From: Niebla homalea
Lineage: Eukaryota; Ascomycota; Lecanoromycetes; Lecanorales; Ramalinaceae
Length of the DNA: 64,000 bases
Direction: 5' to 3'
NCBI GenBank assembly: GCA_019925105.1
Contig: JAHGAU010000027.1
Coordinates: 1-64,000, forward strand
In this document: piece after piece, positions 23,834 through 37,695 of the stretch
How positions within the stretch are numbered: the stretch's first letter is position 1
Layout: the number at the start of each line of letters is the position of its first letter
Notes under the pieces: model-generated
Seen by the model: only the letters and a program-made list of their open reading frames with translations
Database searches by the model: none
What the model was told of the DNA's origin: nothing
Program-made: the position numbers and the translations under genes

Positions 23834-26800
23834 TTAAACGGAAAAAATATTAAACTTAAAAGGCCGGAGAATATAATAAATAAAATAATTAAATATATAT
23901 TAAAAAACGTAATTAATTATTTTAAGAATAATTTAACGGATATAGAACTCCGTAAACGTTTAATAGAAAATATATATAAAGAGCTTAATCTTTATAAAGT
24001 ATATTTTAAAATAAAACGGATTATAAAAAAAATAAAAAAAAATAAGAACTTAAGAAAAAAAAAATAAAGAAATAAATCTTAAAGCTTAAATATTTATAAA
24101 TTAATTAAATTATATAAACGGAAACCTTTAAGAAGTTATATTAAACATAAATTTAATATACGTTAATTATAACGGAATTACATAAATATTATAAATAAAA
24201 AGAATACAATAAACGCGATACCCTTAAAACTATATAAATAAAAGGCTTTAAAACGTTTTAATAATATAAATAACGTTTATATAATTACCGTAAATAATAT
24301 TACCTTAATAACTTAAGTATTAAAACCGATTTTAAAATTTATCTTAATAGAATATTAATAATTAAGCGGAAAATATAAATTAAAGGTTATAAAATTATTA
24401 ATAGAATTTATATATTAATTAAAATATTAAAGGAAATAATTAATTTATTTTAAGATTATTTATTTTAATTAAGTTTTAAAACCTTTATATTAATAACTTT
24501 AAATTATTTAATATAAAATTATATTTTATCTATTATAAGTATTATAATATATTTTTAACGGAAAAGTATATAAGTTATAAATAAGGATATAACGGAGGTA
24601 TCGTAAGTTTTAACGAAAGAAAATATATATAAAAAAAGGATTAAAATTATAAGAACGGGCATTACGATACGGATTATTAATTATTATTATTACCTATAAC
24701 CGTACCGCTTAACGATTAATTAAATATATTAATAAACGTAATAATTATTACCTTAATTATATAAGAAGAAGGAAAAATCCTTACTAAGGTTAATAATAAA
24801 AAAATAATTAAAAGCTTTAATTATAAAGTTACTACTATAAAGGAAGGATACCCCTTTAATAAGGACGTTAATTATAAAGCGGGTATAATAATAAACGTAA
24901 TTACGGAGTAACGATAAATTAAAAATAACGATTCAGAAGAAGGAATTAAGCTTATATAAATTAAGGAATAAATAAAGGGGAACTTAAAGGGAAAAATAAG
25001 GATTGGGAGGAAAAAAGAACTTTAGTAAATTATTAAGCTATTAAAAGAATAAATTTTAAACGTTAAACGGATTTTATTAATTAATAATATCGTACTTTTT
25101 ATAATATAATTAATATAACTTTTATTATATTTTAAAAAAGAAATAAGTTAACTTATAAAGAACGTATTAAACCTTAACTATATACGTTATAAAAAGATTA
25201 TAATTATTAAGGAAGTTCCTAAGAATAACGAAAAAGAAATATAAAAAATAATTTAAAATAAACGACTTAAGATTAATAATATCGTAATTGCGGGCTTAAA
25301 GACTTTAAAGCTATATTTAATAAGAATAAGTAAATATACTTTATAAAAATAATAATTATTTATTAACCGGAATAAATAAGTAAATTACTTAATATAAAAG
25401 CCGATTAAGGATTAAATATTATTATAATTAACTTAAGTATAATAAAAGAATTACGGATAAAAAAAAAGCCTTTAAAATTACTTAAAGTTAATTATTTAAA
25501 TATATTAATAATAAACGGAAATTATATATTACTTTATATATAAGTTATATTTAATATTTAAGTTATAAAAATAATTAAATTAATATAAGTATTTATAATA
25601 TTAAAAAATAACTTAAATTATAATATCTTATTAAGATTTTTATAATTAAAATTAATTACGGTTAACTTTAAGATTTAAATAAAGATATTAAAAATTAAGG
25701 ATATTACTTATAAAGAAAATATTTAATTACTTAAACTTTAAATATATCCGTTAAGTAAAATACATTAAAAGTTAATATATAAAAAGATATATTATAAAAA
25801 TACGATAATATTAAAAGAAGAAATTAAGTTAAATTTATTTAAGTATAAAAATAATAAAGAAAGCTTAAAAATCAAATTAAAAAATAAAAAAGATAATTAA
25901 AATTAATAAACTATAAGAAAAAAGAAGTTTAAAGAATAAGGTCGGCTTTAAAAACGTATATTCTAACGATTAATTAATAAAAGAAAAAGGATATATTTAT
26001 ATACTTAAAAAGAAAAAGAAGTATATAAAAGATAATCGGAATAAGTAAAGAAAAACTAAAAATAAGTTAAAGCGGTAAAATAGGGTAAAAAAAATAAGTT
26101 AAATAAAAAGTAAATAAAAACGATTAAATAAAAATTTAAAAGAATTAGAAAGGATAAAACGGCAGCGGGAGCATTTAAAAGATAATAAAAAAGCTTAAAA
26201 GTATTAAAGAGACAATAAAGGAATTAAAAAAAAATAATAAATAGTCCAATTAATAATTTAAAACTAAAAATAAGTTTTATTTTATATTAATAATAACCTA
26301 TTAAATAAAAGCAGAAAATAATTAGATTTATAAACTTAATACTTAATAAGATAAACGAAGAAATAATATAATACTTAAAGCTATTATTAATTACGTAAGA
26401 TAACGTTAAATTATATAAATAATATATAATATATAAAGAAGAAACGATATTAATTAAATTAATAATATTAATAATAGTAAAAATAAATAATTATATATAT
26501 TAAAAGAATAATAAATAACTTAAAGAAATCAATAATAAGAAGAGAGAAGTTATATATTATAATAATATAAAGAAGAAAATAAAGTAAATAAAAGATAAAA
26601 ATAATAAGAACTATTTACTTATTATAAAAAGTATAATCTTAAGAATTAAATAACCCAATAATTCAATAATTTATTAAGGATTACCAGAATATAAATATAA
26701 TACTTATTAAATTTATTTAAGGTACGTATATAAAATAATAAATAAGTTAATTTTAAAATTAAAAAATAAAGAAATAAATATTAAGTTAAAATTATTATAA

Positions 26801-27600
26801 GTTATATTCTTAATAAATAAAAGGATAATAAAAAAAAGATCGATATTTTAAAGTCATATAAAGAACTATAAATATAAGTAAAAAAAAAGAAAATATTATA
26901 TTGAGAAATATTATTTTAAATAATTAAGTATAACTTAAAATGCTTTAAGTATTATAAATATATAAGGATATAAATATAAAAGAATTATTTAAGATCCTTA
27001 TAATAGACCTACTTTTATATAGAATAATATTAAGGTTAAGGATTAAGTTATATAAAGTTACCGTTAAGAAGTTATTAAATAATAAAAAATAATAACTTAG
27101 GATAATTATATAATAAGGAATTAAGTTAAATATATATGAGAAATATATATAAGTAAATAAATAAATAAATATATAAAATATACTTCCCGTACTTATGGAG
27201 AAAGAAGGTAAAGTTAAATTAAGACTTATATTTAATTATTACTTTATATATAAAGTATTATCCGTATTTTATATAAAGTTAATAAAAAGAGTATATAATT
27301 TATTAGAATTTTATTATATAAGATTTTCTTTTAAACGGATATAAAGTATAAGTATTAAGTAATAAAAATATATTTTAATAATTAATATTATTTTACTTTT
27401 AACGTATTAAACATTGGATAATTATAGTTTATAAGGATACCTTAAGGAATATATATGTCCTTATTTATCTTTATTAAACTTATAAATATTATATTAAAAG
27501 TTATCCTTAAATTAAACTTAAAGTTATCCTTTTTTATTTTTAAAAAGGAATATAATTTTATTAATTTAACTTTTTACCTTAATAATATCTTTAAAGTATA
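23834..27600 (+). repeat. RIP relics between the LINE and the gypsy pol, with a possible zinc-knuckle trace
   Basis: Purine-rich plus-strand DNA with no open frame. At 26,938-26,965 the text TGCTTTAAGTATTATAAAT reads CFK-Y-YK and becomes a CxxC knuckle if TAT is taken as mutated TGT; a WD-like trace near 27,100 follows. This could be the end of a gag or LINE ORF1. The distance from here to the gypsy thumb motif at 27.8 kb is short for a complete protease plus reverse transcriptase, so another junction, perhaps near 27.15-27.3 kb, is likely. Confidence 0.4.
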
Positions 27601-30210
27601 CGGGATATAAAAAGAATAATTATTTTTTTTTAAAAGATTCCTTTTTTTTTTTATAAATTTTATAATTAAAGTTAAAATTATTATTTAATAAATTAAAAAT
27701 TAATATAATAAAGATTAAAGTATTAAAAGAAAACTATAAAGTAAAAGGATATATATAAATTAAATTTAAAAAGTACAAAAAGATATTTAATTAATTTATA
27801 GTGTAAAATATAAAAGATATTAAAGGATTCTTAAGTACCATTAATATAATAAGAAAATGGATTAAAAGCTTTATAAAGATAGTTCGCCCGTTTACCCGTT
27901 TAACCAGAAATATAGAATAAAAATAAAAAAAGTCAGAAAATATATCGTTTTAACTTATATGAAATATAATAATAAAAGTTAAAGCTTTATTTAAATAAAA
28001 CCTAAAAATATTAATTTATATATATATTAATACTTTAAAGTACGGAGCCGGATATTATATTATTTAAGTCTAAAACGGTTATACCGTTTTATTTATTTAT
28101 AATTTATATATAATAAATAAGGCGGAACGTAATTACGATATTTATAAATGAGAATTAATAACTATTATTATATTTAAAGAAAAGTTTTCTTATATATTAA
28201 ATATAAGAGAAGTTTTAATTATATATATAGATTATAAGCTACTTATAAAGTTTATAAATACAGATTACTATAAAAATATCTTTATAAAATAAGTAAATAA
28301 ATTAAAAAGGCTATATATTAAAATTAAATATATTAAAAAAGAGATTAATAAAGTTACGGATAATTTATTAAAGGCATTATTTAATAATTTAGATTACGTA
28401 TTTAATAAAAAAGTAAAGAAAATAACCTTTAAAATATAAAAAAATAAGAATAATATGACCTGGTTCTAAAAAAGTAATAAAGGAGGATATTATATTATAT
28501 TAAAAAAAAACTTTTAAGGAAATAAAGAAAAATAGAATTAACGCTTATAATAATATATAAATTACGACGTAATAATTAAAGAGTTAATTAACTTAAAACG
28601 TAAAGGGAAAGTCAATAAGGAAAAACATAAATAAAAAAAAAAAGAAAATAAATATAAAAGAATTATAATTATAAAGAATAATTAATAATAAGTTAATACG
28701 GATATATAATGTAAAATTAAATAATAATTACGAAATAAAATATATATAAATCGAATATAAGCTTATAAAGTTATTAAAATTTAAAGAATTACTTTATTAT
28801 AAAAATAACGATTAATATACCGATATTATTAAATATTTTAAAATAAAAATAAAATTAAAGAAAAAGGATACGGTTTAATAAATTAAATTTAATAAATAAC
28901 TTATAAATTATAAGTTTAATTTAATTATTAATGGGTTACTTTACCGATACGGGAAGCGTTAAATAATATATTTAATAAAGGAAAAAATAATATAAATACT
29001 TAAAAAGATTTATAATAGTATAGGATATTTTTTAAAAATTATATTAAAGAAACTATAATATTGTTATTAATAATTGGATATAATAAAAGATATTATAAAA
29101 TACATATAAAGGTATTTAACTTATATAAAGTAAGTATATAAAAGCCGTACGGTTTTATTAAGTCCAATTAAAATAAAAATTCTTTTTAACTTATTTAAAG
29201 CGGACTTTATTAGTCCTTTTAAATAAATATAAAGGGGTCTTCGGTACGTCTTTAATATAATGGATTATTTCTTATGATTTATATAATTATTCTATATTAT
29301 ATTAATTAAAGTAAAAAACGTAATTATTACGTTAAAAGAGTATATAAATTATTACTTAAAATTTATTATGATATATATAAATATCGGGAAAATATTTATA
29401 AATAAAAAAATAAGAAGCTTCTTCCGATTATATAATATTTAATTTATTTCTATATTAAGTATAACGTATAAAGTAATAAGTATAATAAAATTTAATAATT
29501 AAATTTAATAAAACGTAATAAAAAAAAATATAAACTTAATAAAAATATAACTAAATATAAGCAGGAAAATTAACGATATTAATTATTAACTTAAAATATA
29601 TTAAATATTTAAGGTACATTTTTATTAATATCCTTTTCGGGTTTAAGCCGGATATAATATATAAACGTAACGTAATTAAACTAAGAGTTAAAATACGTAT
29701 TATAAAAAGAATAATACCACTTTTAAAAAAAATAATATATAAAACCGTTTAAGGATTTATAATAGACCGAATAAATATTAAGGAAAAGTTATAAAAGAAG
29801 TTAAATATAATAGAAAACCGATAAAAGAGACATTATAATAAGGGAATATAAAATTAAAAGCCGTTAAAGAAAGAATAATTAATTATATAATAAAATCTTA
29901 TTTTTAATTTTAATAAACTTAAGCCCTATTAAGTCGGATTATTTATTATTAAGGGCTTTATAGGAGAATATAAAGCTTTATATATATTAAATTAAAAAAA
30001 ATAGAATTCTTATATTTAATTTATTTTATAAGGATTATCTTAAAGTATTTATTCCGTATATTAGATATTTTAAACTTTCCGATAAGTTAAAGTTCAAAAT
30101 AATAAAGAAAATTAGGATTTAATAAGTATAAATAGAGAATATTTTAATCCTTTAAAAACCGTTATAATTATAAATGGTACGATTTAAGGGGAAAAAGTAT
30201 ATATAAATAA
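27600..30210 (+). mobile_element. Ty3/gypsy pol relic: reverse transcriptase end, RNase H, integrase
   Basis: Plus-strand traces appear in the order expected of Ty3/gypsy pol. The connection domain is near 27,815 (FLSTINMIRKWIKSF, then RPFTRLT). RNase H with the GAGYYI pattern is near 28,040, and a YDIYK-WEL...VYTDYKLLIKF-type segment lies at 28,135-28,250. The integrase core begins near 29,145 with PYGLIK, then a DFI..L-like stretch and SVRL...DYF near 29,240-29,280. All frames carry many TAA/TAG stops. The end near 30,210 is inferred from loss of readable text. It lies inside the direct repeats at 15.1 and 34.05 kb and in the orientation their PBS predicts. Confidence 0.65.
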
Positions 30211-33200
30211 TATAATACTATTTCCTTTATATTTTTATTTTATTTATTCTTATGGTTCAATATATTAAAAACTTTAAAAAAATACGGATTTAAAAATAAA
30301 AAAAAAGAGGGGAAAAAAAGGAATAAATAATTATTTTAATAAACGTAATTAAAAACAAAAAATAAAATAAAAATAAAATAAAAATATAATAAAGATTTAA
30401 AGGAAATAAGTATAAATAAGGGGATATTAAGTTTTTAACCTTTTATTTAAAATCATTTATTTTTTATATTATAAGTTATAAAATTATAAAATTATAAAAA
30501 GTTATAATTATTTATAATTAAAAATATTTCCTTAAAAAGAAAGAAAAAGTATATTAAAAGTAATATATAAATAAATGTATAATTAAGTATTAAGGTTATA
30601 TATTAAAAAGTCTATTTAAAAAGACGTTTTTTTTACGGATTATAGGTTTAAATATTAAATTTATTATGGATATTATATTAAGAATACGGGTAAAATATAT
30701 TATTAATATATATAAAAAATCTATTTTAAATAATAAATAACTAAGGTTCCGACTATACCTTAAAAATAGGTAATTAAATTTAATATTATCCTTTATTACG
30801 GTAACCACGGGGCATAAAACCGTATTAATTATCCTATCTTAAAAACGGAAAAGGAAATAAAATAGGAAAACCGATATATATATGAAGATATAACCTAAAA
30901 TGAAAATAACCCGTTATTAAGGAGGTAACCCGACGGATAAGCCCGGTAACGCGACCGAGGGAACTAATAAAATAACCTGAAAACCGATTAAAACTTTAAT
31001 CCGTAAATAGCTATATATATATTCTTTTAATAAAGCGTATATTAAAATTAAAATTATAATAATACGTTTAATAACTTTAAACCGGAGTTAAAGTTAAATA
31101 ATATAAGGCAGATATAATAAAATTAAAAATAATTTAAAATATAAGGTTTATTAACGTTAACAATATAAAGTTAAAGAAGGACGTAAACTTTTCTTTAAAA
31201 TATAACCGTATTACTTACGGAAATAACTTTGGTTAAGAACAATTAAAGAGTTATATTTAAGTTAAAGACCTTAAAGGTTATCGTATATACGGGGACGAAA
31301 TAAAAGGAGAAGCTTATTAAAAAAAAGATACTTATAAAAACGCGGGTAAGGGCTACCGCGCGTATATAATATAAATAATAAACCTAGGAAAAAAGGAAGG
31401 TAATAAAAAAGCCCGGGTAAGCTTATTATTTAAATAGAGAATTAATTAATAATTATTTTCTATATAAAAAAAAAATAACTTATTAAAATTAAAGCCGATA
31501 AAACTTAAATTAAAGATATCCTTAATTAAGTTTAAATCGGATAAACGATATTACCTTTTCTTAAGTAACCGTTTATAAAACTTAATCGAAAAATTAATCC
31601 TTAAAGGGGACGGGCTATATTTTATATAAACTTTATTATATTAAATAAACGTATATAACTGAAATAATCCTATAATTCCGGTAAAGTCGGATTAACGTAT
31701 TAATAAAAGGACTACTTAAATTAAAGGAATTACCTGAATTAATAAACGAAAAATAAACAATATAAACAACTAAATTAATTAAGCGGATAAGGACGGTAAA
31801 TAACGATTAAACGGGGATTATTAAGGTAAACGAATAACGGAGTTAAATAATTAAGATTTAAAAATAAACTATAATAATAATAAACAAATATTAAAAATAA
31901 AAGATATAGTAAAAGATGTTTATTAAGGCTATAATTATTAAATTAATTATAAATTATAATTAATTATAAAGTATATATAACTTTTTATATTAAACTTATA
32001 ATTTATATTAAAATTAAGTAATATATAACGTATTAGAAAAAAAGCATTTACTTAAATTATATCCCGATATTAAAAATTGATAAAAAGGAATTAACGATAA
32101 TTAATTAAAAAGTAAATTAATTCATATATACTTAAATAGAAATTATAATCGCCCGGTTAATACTTAAAAATATAATTTAAATAAACGTTATTTAATAAAC
32201 CTTTAATATAACGGTAATTAATAAAGGTAAATTAACGATTATTATTAATTTATTAATACCGGGTATACGCCTGGGTACCTTTATAAGTATAAAAAACGTA
32301 AACCTGAATATATACCATAAGAAGTTCCTAAAAATAGGAAAGTTAAAATAAACTAAGGTTATAAAAGACCGACGGATATAACTTTAAATAAATTATTCAG
32401 TTAATATTTAAACAAACCTTAATAATATTAAAAATATGTTTATTTAATTTAATGAAATTAATAATTAAGGTACGTTTTTTAAGGTATAAGGATATAATAG
32501 GGGTAATTTTAATTAATATAATTTAAATTAAAAATTCCGAAAAAATTACGAGGAAGTTAATATAGATATAAAGTAAATAATTAATAATAAAATTATAAAT
32601 TTATATATATTTTTAAAAGGATAATTAATAATTAAATTAAAATAAGTTAATTAAAATATAAAAGGAGTTAAAGATTAAAAAAGTTAAAAAAATAAAAGAA
32701 TTTAAAGAAGTAAAAAGAAGTAAAAAAGGTAAATAAATAAAAAGGATAAAGTAAACGGCCACGTAATATAATTATTAAGTAAGTAAATAATTAAACGTTA
32801 TTTTTAACGTTTTATTTATTAATGGAACCGGGTAGAATAGAACTTAATAAAGATAATAAGTAATACTACCACGTTTAAAAGAAACCTTTTTTAATATACC
32901 TTTTAAAAATGCCTATATCGGAATAATCGTATATAAGTTATTAAGAAAATATAAAAATATATTTTATTTATAAGTAAATATAGCCTTAAGGATACTTAAT
33001 ATATTAATTAATTAAAGGAAAAATATATAAGTAAATAATAGTAAATATTAAGAGTTATAAGAAGGAATATACCTTTAATAAATATTATTAAATATAGTAA
33101 TAAGCGTTAAAGGAGTTTATATAAAAGTTAAAGAGTTATCTGAAGATTAATAAATAATTATTTTATTTTTTTCTTCTTTTTTTTACCCTCTTAAAAAGCA

Positions 33201-34049
33201 ATATATAAATAATAATAATTATAATAAACCATTACTTTTTTAATTACTTTCTTAAGATTAATATAATAAATTAATAAAGAAATAATATTAATAAATAAGT
33301 ATAAATTAAGTAATTATATATAGTATTATTTTAAATATATTAATAAAAAAAATTAAAATTTATAAAAAAATTTAAATAAAATTTATTTAAATAATTAAGC
33401 CTTCTTAAGACGTACTTAAAGTTACGTAATAAACTTACTTAAGATATACTTAATAATAATAGGATTAAAAGAGATATTAAAAGTATATAAATAAAGAAGT
33501 AAAGTAAAAAAAAATTAATTATAATGTTTTATCCTTATAAAGGGCGGTATTTACAATCTTTTAATAAGCGGAGTAAAACGTATTATACCCTTATATAAAT
33601 TAAACGTATTATATTTAATGAAAATATAAATATAAATAACTTAAGCTTTAAGATAAATAAACGTAAAGTACTGAAATTACCGTTATTAATAAATTAAAAT
33701 AATAAAATTAAAAGATTATTATTAAGAAAATTAAGTCTTAATATATTTATTTATTATTATTAAATAAAATCTAAGAATAAAACTATAAAAGGAATAAGTA
33801 AATATATATATAAACGGTATTAAAAAATAAAAAGTACTTATTAATTATACGTAATATTAGAAAAATAAATTTATTATAAAAGGAATAAAAGTAAATTAAT
33901 ACTATATTAATATCTTTTTAATTTTTATATTTATAATAATTTAAATTATTAAAAGGATATTATAAAAGGTATATATATAATTAAAATATATATAAATAAA
34001 TATAATATAATTTAAAGTATAATAATATTAAGGATAATACTTTATTATA
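30211..34049 (+). repeat. RIP-degraded DNA inside the LTR-bounded element, unresolved
   Basis: AT-rich, purine-rich on the plus strand, with no intact frame. A minus-strand open frame at 30,596-30,808 is low complexity and has no domain. Blocks at 30.9-31.4 and 32.2-32.4 kb keep more CG. The length, 3.8 kb after pol, is more than an ordinary gypsy element needs before its 3' LTR, so this may hold another inserted element or an extra coding region. Confidence 0.4.
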
Positions 34050-34306
34050 AAGGGAGCTAAAAAGGGGGAAAATATAAAAGATATAAAACTTATGGATAAA
34101 TATATAAAAATATAAAAATATTAAAAAAGCTAATTAAGGGTAGAATCAATTTATATATACTTTAAAAAGAAAAAGGATAACGGATTATTATAGTAAGGAA
34201 CTTATACCTTATTAACTTATATAGGGGCTGCGGCCCATCTTTAATTGCACTCTATTACCACCTATTATTTTATTACTTTTTATTTTTCCTTCCTTTTTAT
34301 CTTTTC
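34050..34306 (+). repeat. Right copy of the ~257-bp direct repeat, probable 3' LTR
   Basis: Direct-oriented copy of 15,119-15,374. It is less mutated in its second half (GGGGCTGCGGCCCATC and TTGCACTCTATTACCACC keep CA/TG where the left copy has TA). A purine run AAAGGGAGCTAAAAAGGGGG sits at its left edge and could be the polypurine tract plus the LTR start, so the left boundary is uncertain. I could not see a target-site duplication. Confidence 0.7.
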
Positions 34307-35930
34307 TTCGGCTTTAACGTAAAATTATAGTTTTAATTTAAGATTTAATAATTAAAGTTATACCGGAACTTTTTATTTATTATATAATTAAAAACCGCCG
34401 TTTTAACGCTTTTTAAGTTAAATATAATAGTTATAATAATCTTATTATTCTTATTATTATGAATAAGGGCTCCTTTTAATATATATAAAATTAGTTTTTT
34501 ATTTTTTATAATATTAAATAAATTATTTACTTTTTTATAATAAAAATTTCTATCCTTTTTATTTTACCGTTTATATTATAAGTTAAAGTCCTTTATTATT
34601 AAGTATTCTTTAATTATTTATAACGTTTCCTTTAGCTTTTAAAACGTTAATGATTTTATTCTATTTATTAGGGATGGATTTTATACGTTATAAATCTATA
34701 AGCTATTTTAATTTTCTTAATAAAGTATAATAAATAAAAGTTTTTATTTTTATACGTAACCTCTTAATTATTTATTTTCAATTTTTTATTTATATAGAAG
34801 TATATTTAGGTTATGTTACTTTTGTTAAAGTAAAATAAAAGTAATCCCTTAAGTTTATTAAGGAATATATTATCTTACTATAAAGTAATTCCTATATAAT
34901 AACTATATTTATTTCTCGGATTATTTTATTATGGAAAAACGGTTTATTAATTATAATTAATTGCTTTTTTATATTATATTATATAATTTTTATTTTATTA
35001 AGTTTATTATTTAGTATCCTTTTAAGGGTTAATTTTTTTCTTCCCTTTTTTAAAAGTTTAATATTATTTATATTTTTCCTTATAAGTACGGTTATTTTTT
35101 TAGGTTTTTCTAGTTTCTTAATTTCTTTTAACGTTTTATATCGGCCTTTTAATTATATTTTTTAATATTTTCCGCCTTTTCCTTCCTTCTGTTTCTGTTA
35201 TTTATCCTTTTTTATTAATAAAACCTATTTCTTTCTTTAAGAATAACCGGATAAGCTTTCTTTTTTAGAAATATTCTTTTAAATTTTATTTATAATCCTT
35301 TAATCTTTTTTCTTATTTTTTTCTTTTTTCTTATATACCGATTATTTTTTACCGTATATTCCTTATTTTTATATTTTATATATTTAATCGTATCGCTTTT
35401 TAGCCTTTTTATATTTAATAACCTATATCCCTTTAAACTATAATCATTTATATATATTATATACTTCAATATATTTATATATTTTAATATAATATAATTA
35501 TATCTTTATTATTTAGAATATTATTAAGTATTTACCCTTTAGTTTTATGCTTTTATTAATTTTTTAATTTAAGACATTATTATATATTTTTTTAAACGTA
35601 ACGTTAACTATTAGTATTCAATATATATTATTAAATTATAAGTTTTTTATAGATAATAAACGTTTAACGTTTAATATTTTTAATCTTAAGTATAATATTT
35701 TATTCTCTTTTTTATTTTTTTTTATTACCGTTTCTTTATTTATGATTTTAAACGTAATTAAATAAATATTATTTACCGTTACTTTATATTATTTAAATTT
35801 TAATTATTTAAATATTTTCTTTAATTATTCTTTTATTATAACGGACGTTAAGTAAAATATTATATCTCCGTTTTTAAATTTAATCATTATTATTATTAAA
35901 TTAATTAATAGTTTTTTAATTATTTTCATT
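34307..35930 (-). repeat. RIP-degraded repeat DNA, pyrimidine-rich on plus strand
   Basis: No open frame and no recognised motif. Long TTCTTTTT-type runs on the plus strand suggest a Lys/Glu-rich product on the minus strand, as in the ORF1 of the LINEs here. It does not visibly align with the LINE family described at 18-24 kb. Confidence 0.4.
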
Positions 35931-35937
35931 AGTAAAT

Positions 35938-36415
35938 CTGCGACCTATTTAGAGCGAGTAGCCAAAAAAAAAGGGGATTTTTTTATTCAGACCGCTCGTG
36001 AGTTACTTACGAGAATCCCGGAAAACTTACGAGGGCTCCGAGCGGTCCCGAGCGGGTAAAAAAAAGTTTAAATTAAAAACGTTTAAAACGGTAAAATAAC
36101 GGTTTTTATTTTTTATAAATTTTTTTATTAAGCTTTCTTAATAACGGGTATAGCCGTAACCCCCCCTATAAGCCGTAATATTCAACGTTTTTTAAAATTA
36201 ATTATAGATTCGGTTTTTTTAACTAAAAGTTACCCTGGTAATTGATAATTTATCCTTAAGGGGGGGGTAGTTAAAGGGGGTAACCCTATTTTTCAAAATG
36301 TTAAGTAAAAAAACTTACGAGTAAGTAGGAAACTTACGAGTATTTACTACAATTTACGAGTAATCCGGATACTCGTAAGCGCTTAAAGGCTAAGCGAAAA
36401 GGGATATAAGCTTAA
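35938..36415. repeat. RIP-spared island with CTTACGAG repeats and C/G-run arms
   Basis: CTTACGAG occurs at 36,006, 36,026, 36,314 and 36,333, with a one-base variant at 36,353 and the reverse complement at 36,372. Between the two groups lie a run of seven C (36,160-36,166) and a run of eight G (36,260-36,267) in complementary context (GTAACCCCCCCTATAAG against CTTAAGGGGGGGGTAGTT), able to form a stem with a loop of about 90 bases. GAGCG-rich text (GAGCGGTCCCGAGCGGG) adds to the left group. No coding frame. A non-autonomous element is possible; clear terminal repeats are not seen. Confidence 0.6.
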
Positions 36416-36419
36416 TTTA

Positions 36420-37316
36420 CTTAATTTGCTCTCTTATACTTAAAGTACTTATATATTAATTTATAAATTTATAGATATTAAATATTTTTATTAATTATAT
36501 TAAAGTTTTTTTTATAGTTATAGTTATTTCTTTTTATTCTTAATTTTAAGGGTTAACGTCCTTTTTTTATATAATATTTAAATTTTTTTTTTTATATTTT
36601 TTATTTCTTTTCGCCTTTTTTATAGTTAATTATAAAGTTATTTTCTTTATATTTTTATATTTTATATATTATTTTTTCCGCTTATAGTATTGAATCTTTT
36701 ATATTAAACTTAACGCCGTAGAAATATTTATAACCGTTAAAGTATATAAATATTCCTTTTAATTTTTTTTTATTTCTTTTTTTCTTTTTTTTTCTTAATT
36801 TTTTTTATTAGAATTTCCTATTTTAAGGTATTATTCCTTTATTTTTTATAGTTTTATTTATATAAAGGATTGCGATTTTTTATTTATTAATTTCTTACTT
36901 TATTATTAAGAGTCTATAAATCGTTAATACCGCTTTTATATTCATTTTAACCGGTCCGTTTTTTACTTATTTTTATATCCTCTTATTATATGTTTTTTTT
37001 ACGTTTTTACGTATATATATAATTATAATCTTTTAAAGTTTATTTTAAGGTAATTTTTACTGGTTTATCGTTATAATCGATGGGTTCCGTTTTTTTATTT
37101 ATTATCCTTTTATTAATATCCCTCCGTTAATATTATTATTCTTTTTAAAAGCCTATTTTTCATCGTATTTCCACCCTTTTATTCATTTTTTATCTCGTTA
37201 AGAGCCGTATATATTTATTTTATCGCCGTCGTTTTTCGGTATCTTTTATTAAAAAAATCAGTATTTAATTATTTAATACTTATAAGTTGAAAATTCTTAT
37301 TTAATAATAAAAGGTT
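36420..37316 (-). repeat. RIP-degraded repeat DNA
   Basis: Pyrimidine-rich plus strand without open frames, similar in character to 34.3-35.9 kb and perhaps the same element interrupted by the CTTACGAG island. No motif recognised. Confidence 0.4.
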
Positions 37317-37637
37317 TTATTATATTTATTATATTTATTATATTTATTATATTTATTATATTTATTATATTTATTATATTTATTTACTATTATATTTATT
37401 ATTATATTTATTATTATATTTATTATTATATTTATTATTATATTTATTATTATATTTATTATTATATTGATTATTATATTGATTATTATATTGATTATTA
37501 TATTGATTATTATATTGATTATTATATTGATTATTATATTGATTATTATATTGATTATTATATTGATTATTATATTGATTATTATATTGATTATTATATT
37601 TATTATTATATTTATTATGATATATATTATTATACTC
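37317..37637. repeat. AT micro/minisatellite, 9-bp then 12-bp units
   Basis: A 9-bp unit (TTATTATAT) is repeated to about 37,380, then a 12-bp unit TTATTATTATAT, then about a dozen copies of TGATTATTATAT from about 37,467, then TTATTATTATAT again. The open frame across it (MIIILIIIL repeats) is an artefact. The G in the 12-bp unit survives as TGA within an otherwise TG-poor region, which suggests this array expanded after RIP. Confidence 0.95.
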
Positions 37638-37682
37638 TTTTTAACTTATAATATAACGTTAATGAAAGACAGTATTATATTA

Positions 37683-37695
37683 TTACGTATTATCT
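37683..37695. repeat. 13-bp target-site duplication, left copy (LINE E)
   Basis: TTACGTATTATCT here is repeated exactly at 39,975-39,987 and brackets the truncated LINE. A 13-bp exact match at both ends of a tailed element is what target-primed reverse transcription leaves. Confidence 0.85.

Noticed and set aside
30596..30808. 70-codon minus-strand open frame
   Set aside because: Low-complexity AT-rich translation in RIP DNA on the strand opposite to the surrounding element.
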